Positions 1 to 8,392 are shown, counted from the first letter of the stretch. The stretch: DNA of 64,000 nucleotides from Candidatus Amarobacillus elongatus (GCA_016703545.1 JADJBX010000003.1:124001-188000), one strand, 5' to 3'. Notes: a model not told the origin generated them from the sequence alone. A program made the numbers and translations.

Positions 1-973
1 GCACCCAGTAGGTTGCGCCCGGCTCGAGGCGGTCGAGCGTGGTCAGGAAGCCAGCGCCGGCGACCCAACGCAGCCAATCGCCCTTGCCGTCGTCCCGGTA
101 CACCGCGGCACAATCGCAGGCGGCGGGATCCGCTTCTTCCGCACCCCATGTGATGGTGCGCCAGCCGTCGGGGGCGATCTCGCGCTTCGCGTTCAGCCCG
201 GACGAAGGCGGCGGCACGGGCGGCGCGGGAACCTGGACTGACGCCGCCGGGGCCACCGTCGGCGCTGGCTTCACGGGCGTCGCCGCCGGCGGGACGGGCG
301 TGGGCGTGGGCGGCACGGCCGTCGGCACGGGGGTCTCGGGCGCGGCCAGCGCGACGCTCGTCGGGGGCGGCGGAGGCGGCGCGCTCGCGCCCTTCGGCCC
401 ATACAGGAAGATCGCTCCCTGGGCATCGTCCCCCGCGAACGCGTAGAACGACGGGTTCATCATGATGCTTGGGGTGTCGGAGTGATCGAGGCCGATGCAG
501 TGGCCGAGTTCGTGCGTGACCGTCGCCTGCTGCGCCGCCGGCGGCAGCGCGAAGAAATGCACCGGGTGCAGGCGGATTTCGCAGTGCGTGATGATGCCCC
601 CGCCCTGCGTGACGTTCGCCTGCGCCGGCTGCGTTTCGTAGTACACCGGCGGCAGCATCGGCGCGATGACCACGTCGATGTCGTGCCCGCCGGGAACGCC
701 CTTGATGTCGGCCACACCCGACCAGGTGCTCATGCCGTTCGCCACATACGACGCGACCGAACCGTCGGCGCTCCATTCGAGGGTCCGCTTGTCCCATTTC
801 CCGCCAATGAGCTTGAACGCGAGTGTGGTGCCGATTGCGATCGCGAAGAGCATCAACGCCCAGAACACGAGGCCCGTCAGGAACGCGTAGGCAACCGCCC
901 GGGTGCTCCCGAGGTTCGCTGTGTGGGCATGGTGCGATGTGTATCCCATTGCGTGACCGTCTCCCCGTCCCAT
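1..973 (-). CDS. Membrane-anchored matrixin-like zinc metalloprotease (3' end cut by window)
   Basis: Read on the minus strand from an ATG at 973 that follows GGAGGA at 8 nt; an in-frame ATG at 949 is an alternative. One hydrophobic helix lies at about residues 25-50, then an extracellular domain with the metzincin-type zinc motif HELGHCIGLDH (H154, H158, H164) and a downstream Met-turn-like MMN. This fits family M10/matrixin peptidases: two His and the third His bind zinc and Glu155 is the catalytic base. After the protease domain comes a Pro/Thr/Ala-rich linker of about 60 residues and the start of a C-terminal domain that runs off the window. The substrate cannot be told from sequence. The plus-strand ORF covering the same bases is a shadow of the proline-rich linker. 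Confidence 0.8.
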   Translation of the reverse strand, partial: MGRGDGHAMGYTSHHAHTANLGSTRAVAYAFLTGLVFWALMLFAIAIGTTLAFKLIGGKWDKRTLEWSADGSVASYVANGMSTWSGVADIKGVPGGHDIDVVIAPMLPPVYYETQPAQANVTQGGGIITHCEIRLHPVHFFALPPAAQQATVTHELGHCIGLDHSDTPSIMMNPSFYAFAGDDAQGAIFLYGPKGASAPPPPPPTSVALAAPETPVPTAVPPTPTPVPPAATPVKPAPTVAPAASVQVPAPPVPPPSSGLNAKREIAPDGWRTITWGAEEADPAACDCAAVYRDDGKGDWLRWVAGAGFLTTLDRLEPGATYWV

Positions 974-1208
974 CTCCGTCGTCCTCCGTCATGGGTTTCG
1001 AATGGGACGGAGGCGTACCGAAGGCAGGCAGGGTTGACATTTCCGCGATTCGGGTTGACGACCCCGACGGATAGGTGAAAGCGTGAACGCGAGGGTATAG
1101 ACGGCGTTACCCCCGGGACGCTCGCCGGTGGACCGCCGGTGATCGAACACCCCGGGCGGCGTGACGAAAGTCCGTGCGTACTCCCCGGGCAAGGGGCACC
1201 ATGGAACC

Positions 1209-2534
1209 ATGACTGCTCCCCACAACGTGAACCCGGACGACCTCATCGCCGTGCGTCCGGCCCCTATTCGCCGGGTTGCGCCGATGCGGCCGCCCGCTCC
1301 CTGGCTCTTCGCCGGTGCGATGGCGGCCTCCATCGGCGTCGCGATCCTCGGTGGCCTCGTCCTCGGTTACATGGCCGCGACGGGCCACGGCATCGGCGAT
1401 ACGAAGTGGACCGAGTCCGTGCAGTCCCACGGGCATCTGCAGCTGTTCTCGTGGGTGGGCGTCTTCGTGCTCGCCCTGCTGTTCGAGTTCGGCGTGCGGT
1501 TGAACCAGGCGCCGATGCTGCCAGTCCGGCCCCGCCTGGCCGTGCTCGCGGCGGTCGGCCTCGGTCCGATCGTGTCCGCGCTCGGCCAGCTCGGCGTCCC
1601 ACCCGATACCGGGCTCATGCTCGCCGGGGCGGTCCTGCTCGCGGGCGGCGCGCTTGGCGGAGCGTGGCTCGTGGTTCGCATTCCCACCCCGCGGCCGTTC
1701 TCCATCGATGTGCATCCGTTGTGGCTGCGGGGCGCTGCTTGCTGGCTCGCAGCCGCGGCACTGGCGAACCTGGTGGCGGTCGCCCGCGCCGATGGCCGCA
1801 TCATCGCGCTCGAAGACGCATGGCTCGTGAACGAAGTGACCCTGCGCGGCTTCGTGATGTTCGCGATCGTGGGCGTCGGCCTGCGGGCGTTCCCCGGACA
1901 CCTCGGGCTCCTCATCGTGGAACAGCGCTGGCAGCGCATCTTCCTCGCGTGGTTCACCGCCGCCGTCGTGCTCTCGGTCGTGTCCGCGGGCGCGTTTGGG
2001 CTCGGCGGTTCGCACCTTCTGCTGCGCGCGGCCGACGTGGCGTACGCCGGCGGCCTGCTCGCGTTCACCTGGCGCATCGGTGTGCTCCGAGCACTGCGAC
2101 GCCCCGCTCCCGGCGAGCGGTATGCGCTGCTCATCGCCGTGGCGTGGGTCGGCCTCGTGCTCTACGCGGTGGCCCTGGCCGCCCAGGCGCTATTGGCCGA
2201 GACGAACGACCGCACGCTGTATGAAGAGGGCGCCGTTCGCCACCTGTTCATGCTCGGGTTCATGGCGCCGTTGATGGCGGCGATGGCGCACATCGTCCTC
2301 GCCCGCTTCGCCACCGGCCGCCTGCTGTGGGAGAACCGGCTGACCGCCGCCTTCGTGCTCCTCGTCGCCGCCGCGCCGCTGCGCGTGCTCCCCGTAATCG
2401 TGACGGACACCCCGGGGGCCATCGGCCGCAATGTCCTCGCCACGGCGATGCTCCTGACAACCGTCGGACTGGCGCTGATGGCGGCGGTTGCGGCGCGCAC
2501 CGCGCTGGCCGTGCGGCAGCGGCGCAGGGTCTGA
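1209..2534 (+). CDS. NnrS-like multi-pass membrane protein
   Basis: A protein of 441 residues with about 12 hydrophobic segments. The first loop carries SHGHLQLFSWVG and a late segment carries RHLFMLGFMAPLMAAMAH, resembling the His-containing motifs of NnrS, a heme- and copper-containing membrane protein tied to nitric oxide stress in other bacteria. I chose the ATG at 1209 because the protein then begins shortly before the first helix; an in-frame start at 1161 would add 16 poorly coding residues. The gene ends one base before the stop of a CoA-transferase on the opposite strand, so the two converge. No nitrate or NO reductase gene lies nearby, so the NO link is family knowledge only. Confidence 0.6.
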   Translation: MTAPHNVNPDDLIAVRPAPIRRVAPMRPPAPWLFAGAMAASIGVAILGGLVLGYMAATGHGIGDTKWTESVQSHGHLQLFSWVGVFVLALLFEFGVRLNQAPMLPVRPRLAVLAAVGLGPIVSALGQLGVPPDTGLMLAGAVLLAGGALGGAWLVVRIPTPRPFSIDVHPLWLRGAACWLAAAALANLVAVARADGRIIALEDAWLVNEVTLRGFVMFAIVGVGLRAFPGHLGLLIVEQRWQRIFLAWFTAAVVLSVVSAGAFGLGGSHLLLRAADVAYAGGLLAFTWRIGVLRALRRPAPGERYALLIAVAWVGLVLYAVALAAQALLAETNDRTLYEEGAVRHLFMLGFMAPLMAAMAHIVLARFATGRLLWENRLTAAFVLLVAAAPLRVLPVIVTDTPGAIGRNVLATAMLLTTVGLALMAAVAARTALAVRQRRRV

Positions 2535-2535
2535 C

Positions 2536-3858
2536 TCAGGGCACGCTTGCGTCGTATTCCGTGGCGATGTGGCCCCCGGCCCGGAGCGCCTCGATCTCGT
2601 CCTCGGGCAGCCCCAGGACGTCGCGGTACACGTAGTCGTTGTGCTCCCCGAACGTCACGGGCGGCTGAATGAACTCGATCGGCGTCCCGGTCATGTTCCA
2701 CATCGGACCGGCGTACTTTCGTGGGCCCGTGCCCTCCACCGTCTGTTCGCGGAAGAACCCGCGCTCCAGCAGCTGTGCGTCGTCGAACATGCGCGAGACC
2801 TCCAGCACGGGCGCGCAGGCGATGCCCGCCGCCTGGAGGCGGTGCATGAGCTCGTAGTCATCGTGCTGGGAGGTGTAGCTGGCGATGTGCCGGTCGAGCT
2901 CGCGGGCGTGGCTCCGGCGTCCCTCGTTCGTGTCGAATCGCGGGTCCGTCGCCCAGTCCGGTGACCCCATGACCCGCACGAGCGCGTGCCACTGCGCATC
3001 GGTCTCGACGTGGATGGTCACCCAGTGGTCGTCCATCGTCGCGGCGGTGCCCGGAGAGAGCGCCGGGTACACCCCGCAGGGGTACCGCCCGTTCACGTCG
3101 CGGTTGCCGATCGCCTCCTGGATGCGGCCGTTCAGGCTGTAGTCCATCACGGCCTGCGTGAACATCGCCGCCGCGTTCTCGGCCTGCCCGATCTCGATGA
3201 GCTGGCCGCGGCCCGTTCGCTCGCGCAGCCACAGCGCCGACATGACCGCGAAGGCGCCCTGTACGCCCGCCAGGTAGTCGCCAGAGTAGATGGCGGTATT
3301 GGTCGACGGGTCGGTGTCGTCGTACCCGCGCAGCAGGCTGTGGCCCATCACGGCCTCGAGGTGCACCCCGAGGGCGCGGGCGTTGTAGTACGGTCCCGTG
3401 CTGCCGTACGCGGGCACGCGCACGAAGATGATCCGGGGGTTCGCCTCCCGCAGCCAGTCATACGTGATCCCGAGCGATTCCATCGTGCCCGTCGCGTTGT
3501 TCTCGTACACGACGTCGGAAACCGCGACGAGCTTCCTCAGGACCTCCATCCCCTCGGGTCGGCGAAGGTCCACCGTGAAGCTCCGCTTGTTCCGGTAGAG
3601 GCTGACGAAGGTGGGGGAGTAGTTCCATGGCTTTTCGCCCGGCACGCCCCCGGGCAGGCCGCCCGCCCACGAGTTCCCCGCATCGAGCATGAGCTGAGTC
3701 GGGCGCGCGACGCGGCCACGCGTCATCGGCTGGAAAACGAACGGGTTCTCGGGCTTGATGACCTCCGCCCCGAGGTCGGCCATCGTCATCGTCGCGAACG
3801 GCCCGGCCCAGACGACGCAAAGGTCGATGATGCGAACGCCTTCGAGTGGCTTCTTCAC
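2536..3858 (-). CDS. Family III (CaiB/BaiF) CoA-transferase
   Basis: 440 residues, the usual length for class III CoA-transferases. The N-terminus GVRIIDLCVVWAGPFATM with LGAEVIKPE is the typical Rossmann-like opening, and SGDYLAG holds the expected nucleophilic Asp that forms the aspartyl-CoA mixed anhydride. These enzymes move CoA between carboxylic acids or racemise acyl-CoAs; the substrates cannot be read from sequence. The start is a GTG overlapping the stop of the upstream CoA-transferase (GTGA), so the two are translated together and may form a heteromer or act on one substrate pair. Confidence 0.9.
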   Translation of the reverse strand: MKKPLEGVRIIDLCVVWAGPFATMTMADLGAEVIKPENPFVFQPMTRGRVARPTQLMLDAGNSWAGGLPGGVPGEKPWNYSPTFVSLYRNKRSFTVDLRRPEGMEVLRKLVAVSDVVYENNATGTMESLGITYDWLREANPRIIFVRVPAYGSTGPYYNARALGVHLEAVMGHSLLRGYDDTDPSTNTAIYSGDYLAGVQGAFAVMSALWLRERTGRGQLIEIGQAENAAAMFTQAVMDYSLNGRIQEAIGNRDVNGRYPCGVYPALSPGTAATMDDHWVTIHVETDAQWHALVRVMGSPDWATDPRFDTNEGRRSHARELDRHIASYTSQHDDYELMHRLQAAGIACAPVLEVSRMFDDAQLLERGFFREQTVEGTGPRKYAGPMWNMTGTPIEFIQPPVTFGEHNDYVYRDVLGLPEDEIEALRAGGHIATEYDASVP

Positions 3859-5063
3859 GCCGGAACCCTCCCATGGGCTTCGATGCTGGCGATGGCGGCT
3901 GCCGAAAAGCCGTGTTCCTCGAGCACCTCTCGCGTGTGTTCACCCAGCAGCGGCGCGGGCCGCCGGAGCGCCCAGCCGCCCTCTTCGAAGATGAGCGGCC
4001 GGCCCGGGAACTCCACCTCGCCAAGCTCGGCGTGCGTCGCCTTCGCCCAGAAGCCACGCCCGCGGAAATGGTCGTCCTCGAAGAGGTCCTTCATGCTGAA
4101 CAGGGGCCCGCACATGACTTTCGCCCGGCGCGCTTCCGCCCAGATCTCGCGCTTCGTCCGCTCCAGGCACCAGAGCAGGAAGTTGGCGTTCCACTCTTCG
4201 ATCACGGTGGGGTCGAAGCGCAGCACGGGGTCGCGGTACTTCGGGTCCTGGTTCCACTCGGGGAAGCCAAGCATGTCGTCCACGCGGTCCGGCCGCAGGC
4301 CCGCGGCGGTAAAGTCCACATAACCGTCCGCGCAGGGGTAGATCCCCTGCGGCATGCCGTTCGCCGCGTCCGCCGCCCGCAGCGCCTTCCGGCCGCTGAA
4401 CTGGTAGGCGATGGCGGTCGCGTGGCGCCGGTCGACGCCCCCGGCATGCGTCTCCGTCAGCGCGATGTCGACCCACTGCCCGGCCCCGTTCACCTTGCCG
4501 CCCCAGAGCGCTCCCATGAGGGCCGCCGCCGCGGAAGCGCCAGATTCGAACAGCGCGGCCGTGCCGGCCATCTTCGTCGGCTCGCGGTCGGTGAGGCCCA
4601 TCGAATACATCTCGCCCGCATACCCGTAGAGGACGAGTTCGCTGGTGCGGTAATCCCGGTAGGGCCCCGTCGCGCCATAGTTCGAAATCGAAATCATCGA
4701 GGCACGCGGATTTGCCGCGTGGATGGCATCCCAGCCGAGGCCCAGCCGCTCCATCGTGCCCGGCCGGAAGTTCTCGACCACGAGGTCGGCCTTCGCTGCC
4801 AGCGCGAGAACCGCGTCCCGGCCCTCGGGCGTCTTCATGTCGATGACGACGGAGCGCTTGTTGAGATTGAGGAAGAAGAAGAGGCCGCTCCGCTCGATGT
4901 GCGGCACGTCGCCCTTGAAGGGGCCGAGGCGGCGGGCAATGTCGCCATCCGGGCGCTCGATCTTGATCACGTCGGCGCCGAAGTCCGCGAGGAGCTTGGT
5001 GGCGTACGGGCCCGCGATGTGGTGGGTCAGGTCGAGGACGGTGACGTTGTCGAGTGCCTGCAC
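3855..5063 (-). CDS. Family III (CaiB/BaiF) CoA-transferase
   Basis: 402 residues starting at a GTG preceded by GGAGGG. It has the family opening VTVLDLTHHIAGPYATKLLADFGADVIKIE and the VENFRPGTMERLGLG motif. The region where the family has its catalytic Asp reads AALFESGA, so a Glu appears where Asp is expected; this may be an alignment slip by eye or a real change. It overlaps the downstream CoA-transferase by 4 nt and sits 27 nt downstream of the DUF3237 gene, which suggests a three-gene operon working on one acyl-CoA conversion. Confidence 0.88.
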   Translation of the reverse strand: MQALDNVTVLDLTHHIAGPYATKLLADFGADVIKIERPDGDIARRLGPFKGDVPHIERSGLFFFLNLNKRSVVIDMKTPEGRDAVLALAAKADLVVENFRPGTMERLGLGWDAIHAANPRASMISISNYGATGPYRDYRTSELVLYGYAGEMYSMGLTDREPTKMAGTAALFESGASAAAALMGALWGGKVNGAGQWVDIALTETHAGGVDRRHATAIAYQFSGRKALRAADAANGMPQGIYPCADGYVDFTAAGLRPDRVDDMLGFPEWNQDPKYRDPVLRFDPTVIEEWNANFLLWCLERTKREIWAEARRAKVMCGPLFSMKDLFEDDHFRGRGFWAKATHAELGEVEFPGRPLIFEEGGWALRRPAPLLGEHTREVLEEHGFSAAAIASIEAHGRVPA

Positions 5064-5090
5064 GATTCCCTCCGTTGGCGGCGCGCCGCT

Positions 5091-5519
5091 TCAGACCGTG
5101 AGTGCGTAGACCTGGTAGGAGACCGAACCGCTCTTGCTCGTGCCGATGCCGACGGCCTGGATCGTGTTCAGCCACGCGTACCGCTCGTCGCCCGCCTCGA
5201 AGAGCGGCGCCGTGCGCAGCTGGAGGCCGTCGGCGGTGCGTACGCCCACGCCCGTGTAGCTCATGACGATGTGGACGCCGTCATCGGTCGTGAGCACGAG
5301 GCGGACATCGAGCTTGAAGCTGCCGTCGGCCCGGCCGGTGATCCAGTCGCCGCCCGGCGAAGGCTCCACGCTCCCGCGCAGCCGGGGGCCTTCGAAGGTA
5401 CCGCCGGTAACCGGCACGACCACGCGGGAACCCTGGGGGCCGCCGGGGATGGAGATTCCGGTGGCGGTGGTGGCCGTGAGGCTGAACAGGAACTCAGCCG
5501 GGAACTGATTATCGGCCAC
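5091..5519 (-). CDS. DUF3237 family protein
   Basis: 142 residues, matching the length and pattern of DUF3237 (UPF0311) proteins: an N-terminal strand with EFLFSLTATT, a GGTFEGPRLRG motif, then DGVHIVMSYTGVGVR and a C-terminal QVYALTV. The family is a small beta barrel of unknown catalytic role, often found beside CoA-transferases and aromatic or terpenoid degradation genes. Start is GTG after a GGAG at suitable distance. It is first in a set with two CoA-transferases on the same strand. Confidence 0.8.
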   Translation of the reverse strand: MADNQFPAEFLFSLTATTATGISIPGGPQGSRVVVPVTGGTFEGPRLRGSVEPSPGGDWITGRADGSFKLDVRLVLTTDDGVHIVMSYTGVGVRTADGLQLRTAPLFEAGDERYAWLNTIQAVGIGTSKSGSVSYQVYALTV

Positions 5520-5587
5520 ATCTATCTCCAGAATCGACTGGAGCCGAATCTACCAGAGGGTGCAGGGGTTGAATAGTCGGAGGCGCA

Positions 5588-5618
5588 ACAAAAAACGGCC
5601 CCTGGGTCAGGAGCCGTT
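5588..5618 (-). terminator. Intrinsic terminator of tRNA-Ala
   Basis: On the minus strand a hairpin with arms AACGGC and GCCGTT (5594-5618), closed further by CCT/AGG, is followed by a run of six T. It lies 11 nt past the encoded CCA end of the tRNA. Confidence 0.85.
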
Positions 5619-5629
5619 CGATGGTGATG

Positions 5630-5705
5630 TGGTGGAGACGAGGGGACTCGAACCCCTGACCTCAGCGATGCGAACGCTGCGCTCTCCCAGTTGAGCTACG
5701 TCCCC
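5630..5705 (-). tRNA. tRNA-Ala (anticodon CGC), CCA encoded
   Basis: A 76-nt cloverleaf. The acceptor stem pairs GGGGACG with CGTCTCC (G-T wobble allowed), the D arm has GCTC/GAGC, the anticodon stem is CAGCG/CGCTG around loop TTCGCAT, and the T arm is AGGGG/CCCCT around TTCGAGT. Anticodon CGC reads the GCG alanine codon. The 3' CCA is encoded in the DNA. It is bounded on both sides by terminator hairpins. Confidence 0.97.
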
Positions 5706-5748
5706 ACAAAACAAATCGGGCCGCTGCCCATGGTAGGGAGCGGCCCGA
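5706..5748 (-). terminator. Terminator of the small zinc-protein gene
   Basis: Arms TCGGGCCGCT and AGCGGCCCGA (5716-5748) with a small internal loop are followed on the minus strand by TTTGTTTTG. It lies 20 nt after the stop of the 56-residue gene and immediately before the tRNA. Confidence 0.8.
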
Positions 5749-5768
5749 TGGAGCGTCAAATCCAGGAG

Positions 5769-5939
5769 TTAGGAGCGGTGGGAGGATCCCCGGCCAATGC
5801 GGTAGGACGTCTCACCTGTGAACTCCCGCTCCTTGCCGCACTTCTTGCACCGTCCCGGCGTCAGTTCGCCTCGCGGAGGCTCCAGAACCCAGTGATGGAC
5901 ACACGCCTCCACCATTTGAAGCGCTTCAGCCTTCGACAT
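5769..5939 (-). CDS. 56-residue zinc-knuckle protein
   Basis: A small gene with ATG at 5939, an AGGGAG upstream, and stop at 5769. The product has a Cys-x2-His pair (C13, H16) and a Cys-x2-Cys pair (C31, C34) about 15 residues apart, a plausible single zinc site, and a basic glycine/serine-rich tail. It has its own promoter just past the rimM stop and its own terminator, which supports it being real. I do not recognise a named family; such small zinc proteins often bind nucleic acid or ribosomes, but that is inference. Confidence 0.75.
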   Translation of the reverse strand: MSKAEALQMVEACVHHWVLEPPRGELTPGRCKKCGKEREFTGETSYRIGRGSSHRS

Positions 5940-6013
5940 TACGGCTTTTCTCCCTCGACAGCAGTGTTCTCGGGTTTTGGCCCACCCCGGCCGTTCCCCG
6001 GTAGCCCGTGGGC

Positions 6014-6042
6014 AGCATAGTACCGGCTATAGAGGGTTTCAA
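6014..6042 (-). promoter_or_regulatory. Sigma-70-type promoter for the small zinc-protein gene
   Basis: TTGAAA (6037-6042) and TATGCT (6014-6019) on the minus strand with a 17-nt spacer, lying 4 nt past the rimM stop and about 75 nt before the ATG of the 56-residue gene. Confidence 0.75.
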
Positions 6043-6046
6043 TCCC

Positions 6047-6694
6047 CTATTTCGATTCGTCTAACAGTCCGGGTAACGGCGTGATAACCATCACCCCCTC
6101 CTGTACATCGATCCGGTCAATGACTTCCTCGATGGCGGGGATCAGGACCTCGCCGCGGCCGCCGCGCACGACGTAGACGTCGTTCGCTCCCGGCTGGAGC
6201 ACCTCCGTCAGCTGGCCGAGGTGCTCGCCGCTGCTCGTCTCGACGCGAAGGCCGATGAGCTCATGAACGAAATAGGAATCGCTGTCTGACCGCCGAACGT
6301 CCTTGTCCGGGACTTCGATGAGCGCGCCGCGGAGTGCTTCCGCTTCGGTCCGCCCGCCCGAACCGCCCAGGAGGACGAGCCAGGCGCCGCGGTCTTCGCG
6401 TGAGGCCACAATTCGCCGGCGCTCGCCGCGAATGGTGACCCATCGCCCGCGCTGCAGGTTCGGAGCATCGGGCGAGAACGTCTGGACGCGCAGTTCACCC
6501 TTGAGCCCATGGGGCCGAAGGACCAGCCCGACGGCGGTGTGGCCCTCCGATGGCTCGGGAAGGACGGGCCGCGGGCCGCCGCGTGGCGGACGCGGCGCCG
6601 GGCGCGATGCCCCCGGAGCCGGCGGTCCGCTTTCGGGCGTGGCCGGGGCGACGTCCGGAGCGGCTGTGCCGGGCATGGCTGCTGCTGGCGCCAC
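6047..6694 (-). CDS. rimM: Ribosome maturation factor RimM with N-terminal extension
   Basis: The RimM domain begins near residue 50 (VGLVLRPHGLKGELRV) and includes the PRC-barrel part DSYFVHELIGLRV with GANDVYVV and VLIPAIEEVI. RimM binds S19 and assists maturation of the 30S head. The open frame starts at a GTG at 6694 and adds about 48 residues rich in Pro and Ala; this could be a real disordered extension or an over-long start. A hairpin (arms AAGCCCCG/CGGGGCTT, about 6712-6736) lies between khpA and this gene. It follows rpsP and khpA on the same strand, the common order. Confidence 0.9.
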   Translation of the reverse strand: MAPAAAMPGTAAPDVAPATPESGPPAPGASRPAPRPPRGGPRPVLPEPSEGHTAVGLVLRPHGLKGELRVQTFSPDAPNLQRGRWVTIRGERRRIVASREDRGAWLVLLGGSGGRTEAEALRGALIEVPDKDVRRSDSDSYFVHELIGLRVETSSGEHLGQLTEVLQPGANDVYVVRGGRGEVLIPAIEEVIDRIDVQEGVMVITPLPGLLDESK

Positions 6695-6780
6695 GCGCGG
6701 CGCGCGTGCAGAAGCCCCGCCGGTACGACGGGGCTTACGAGGCCGCGCTGGCTGCGGGGCGGGACTGCTCTCTTCGCCGC

Positions 6781-7026
6781 TCAGTCGCCGATCTCCAGGT
6801 TGGCGCGCACGCCTTCCTTGACCGCCGCGACCTTCACCAGCGAACGCATGGCGGAGGCGATACGGCCGCCGCGGCCGATCACCTTGCCCCAGTCGTCCTC
6901 GGCGACGTCGAGGCGGATCGTGATCCGGTCGCCGTCGGAGTGTTCGCTGATGGCGACGCTGTCCGGGTCATCGACGAGGGACCGCGCGAGGTAATCGACG
7001 AGGGTGCCCATCATGGTGTCGGGCAT
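6781..7026 (-). CDS. khpA: KH-domain RNA-binding protein KhpA
   Basis: About 81 residues with a type II KH fold. The GxxG loop is seen in KVIGRGGRIASAM and the start resembles family members (LVDYLARSLVDDPDSV). KhpA binds RNA, usually with KhpB, and affects cell division or ribosome assembly. I use the ATG at 7026, 8 nt after the rpsP stop; the ATG codons at 7014 and 7011 fit the family start equally well. A longer ORF reading into rpsP is spurious. Confidence 0.88.
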   Translation of the reverse strand: MPDTMMGTLVDYLARSLVDDPDSVAISEHSDGDRITIRLDVAEDDWGKVIGRGGRIASAMRSLVKVAAVKEGVRANLEIGD

Positions 7027-7034
7027 GGGGTGGG

Positions 7035-7304
7035 TTACTCCGCCGCCGGGGCCGGCGCCGCGCCGGTGACGATGCCCGCGCGCTTGAGGATCTTGGCGGC
7101 CGCCTCGGAAGGCTGCGCACCCTTCGCGATCCATTCGCGCGTGCGCTCGGCGTCGATGTTCACCGCGGGCGGGTTGGCATGCGGGTCGTAGGAGCCGAGC
7201 GTCTCGAGGAAGTCGCCGTCGCGCTTGTCGGGCTGGTTCGCCAGGACAACACGGTAATACGGCTTCTTCGTCTTGCCGATGCGGCGAAGGCGGATACGAA
7301 GCAT
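7035..7304 (-). CDS. rpsP: 30S ribosomal protein S16
   Basis: 89 residues beginning MLRIRLRRIGKTKKPYYRVV, the signature of bS16, followed by GDFLETLGSYDP and an alanine/proline tail. An AGGAG lies 9 nt before the ATG. It is the first gene of the rpsP-khpA-rimM set. bS16 is needed for 30S assembly. Confidence 0.97.
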   Translation of the reverse strand: MLRIRLRRIGKTKKPYYRVVLANQPDKRDGDFLETLGSYDPHANPPAVNIDAERTREWIAKGAQPSEAAAKILKRAGIVTGAAPAPAAE

Positions 7305-7372
7305 AGATACTCTCCTCGGTCCGGCGGATCGGACCCGTGATTCAGCACAGATGTTAGGACGATGCTAACGCA

Positions 7373-7412
7373 CATCGCGGGAATGCGCTCGGCCGAGCGC
7401 ATTCCCGCGATG
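7373..7412. repeat. Perfect 40-bp palindrome, likely terminator
   Basis: Two 20-nt arms are exact reverse complements with no spacer, centred at 7392/7393. It lies 20 nt after the stop of the last ABC permease gene and about 70 nt upstream of rpsP, so it probably ends the permease transcript as a cruciform-type hairpin. No T run follows on the minus strand. Confidence 0.75.
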
Positions 7413-7432
7413 GTGGTTGTTCGGGCGGATGC

Positions 7433-8392
7433 CTAGCGGCTGCCGCGAAGGCGCGGGTCCAGCACGTCGCGAAGCGCGTCACCCAGCATGTTGAAGCTGT
7501 ACACGGTGAGGAAGATCGCGAGGCCGGGGAAGACCGCCAGGTGCGGGTGCCGCGAGAGCGCTTCGCGGGCTTCGTTCAGCATGCGGCCCCAGCTCGCCGT
7601 CGGCGGCTGAACACCGTAGCCAAGGAACGCCAGCGACGACTCCGTCAGGATCGCCCCGCCGATCTGGATCGACGCCCCGATGATGATGATCGGGATCACG
7701 TTCGGGACCACGTGGCGCGTGATGATGCGCGCGTCGCTGGCGCCGATGACGCGCGCCGCTTCCACGTACTGGTTCTGTTTCGTCGCGATGGCCGCACCGC
7801 GGATGACCCGCGATTGGCCCAGTGCCGTGAGTGCGCCGACCGCCACCGCGATTCTCACCACCACGCGGCCCGAGGGCTCGAGCCCGAGGAACGCTGGCGG
7901 GAACTGGGTGAGGCTCGTCACCACGAGGATGATGAAGATGAGGCCCGGGAGGGCGATGCCGATGTCGACGACGCGCTGCACGAGCAGGTCGAAGATGCCG
8001 CCGAAGTAGCCCGAGGTCACGCCCAGGAAGGTCGCGACGGAGGCGCTCACGAGCACGACGAGCGTGCCGATGAGGATGGACGTGCGCGCGCCGTAGATGA
8101 TGCGCGTGTAGAGGTCACGGCCGAACTGGTCGGTGCCGAACCAGTGCTCCGCGGACGGGCCCTGGAAGCGGTTCACGATCGAGTTCGCGTCCGGGTTCCC
8201 CGTGTTGGGGAAGAGGCCCGGCACCGCCGCCATGAGCAGCAGGATGACCACGAACACGGCGCCGAAGGCACCCAGTGGCTTGTACCGGACGAACCGGATC
8301 GTCGAGCGGCGGAGGCGCTCCGCGAAACCGGGGCGGCGCCGAAGGGCGTACTGTTCGAGCTGATATGCGGTTGCGGCGCTTACGCTGGCCAT
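7433..8392 (-). CDS. ABC transporter permease, DppC/OppC type
   Basis: 319 residues from the ATG at 8392, which shares a base with the stop of the upstream permease gene (TAATG). It has an N-terminal helix with FVRYKPLGAFGAVFV, then GTDQFGRDLYTRIIYGARTSI, a hallmark of DppC/OppC-type permeases, and the EAA-like loop EAARVIGASDARIITRHVVPN. It forms the membrane channel for oligopeptides, nickel or similar solutes with the DppB-type partner. A longer frame reaching 8689 is an artefact inside the neighbour. Confidence 0.93.
   Translation of the reverse strand: MASVSAATAYQLEQYALRRRPGFAERLRRSTIRFVRYKPLGAFGAVFVVILLLMAAVPGLFPNTGNPDANSIVNRFQGPSAEHWFGTDQFGRDLYTRIIYGARTSILIGTLVVLVSASVATFLGVTSGYFGGIFDLLVQRVVDIGIALPGLIFIILVVTSLTQFPPAFLGLEPSGRVVVRIAVAVGALTALGQSRVIRGAAIATKQNQYVEAARVIGASDARIITRHVVPNVIPIIIIGASIQIGGAILTESSLAFLGYGVQPPTASWGRMLNEAREALSRHPHLAVFPGLAIFLTVYSFNMLGDALRDVLDPRLRGSR

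Noticed and set aside
1034..1101. TTGACA with TATAGA or GATAGG as a promoter for the NnrS gene
   Set aside because: The spacings do not fit a sigma-70 promoter.
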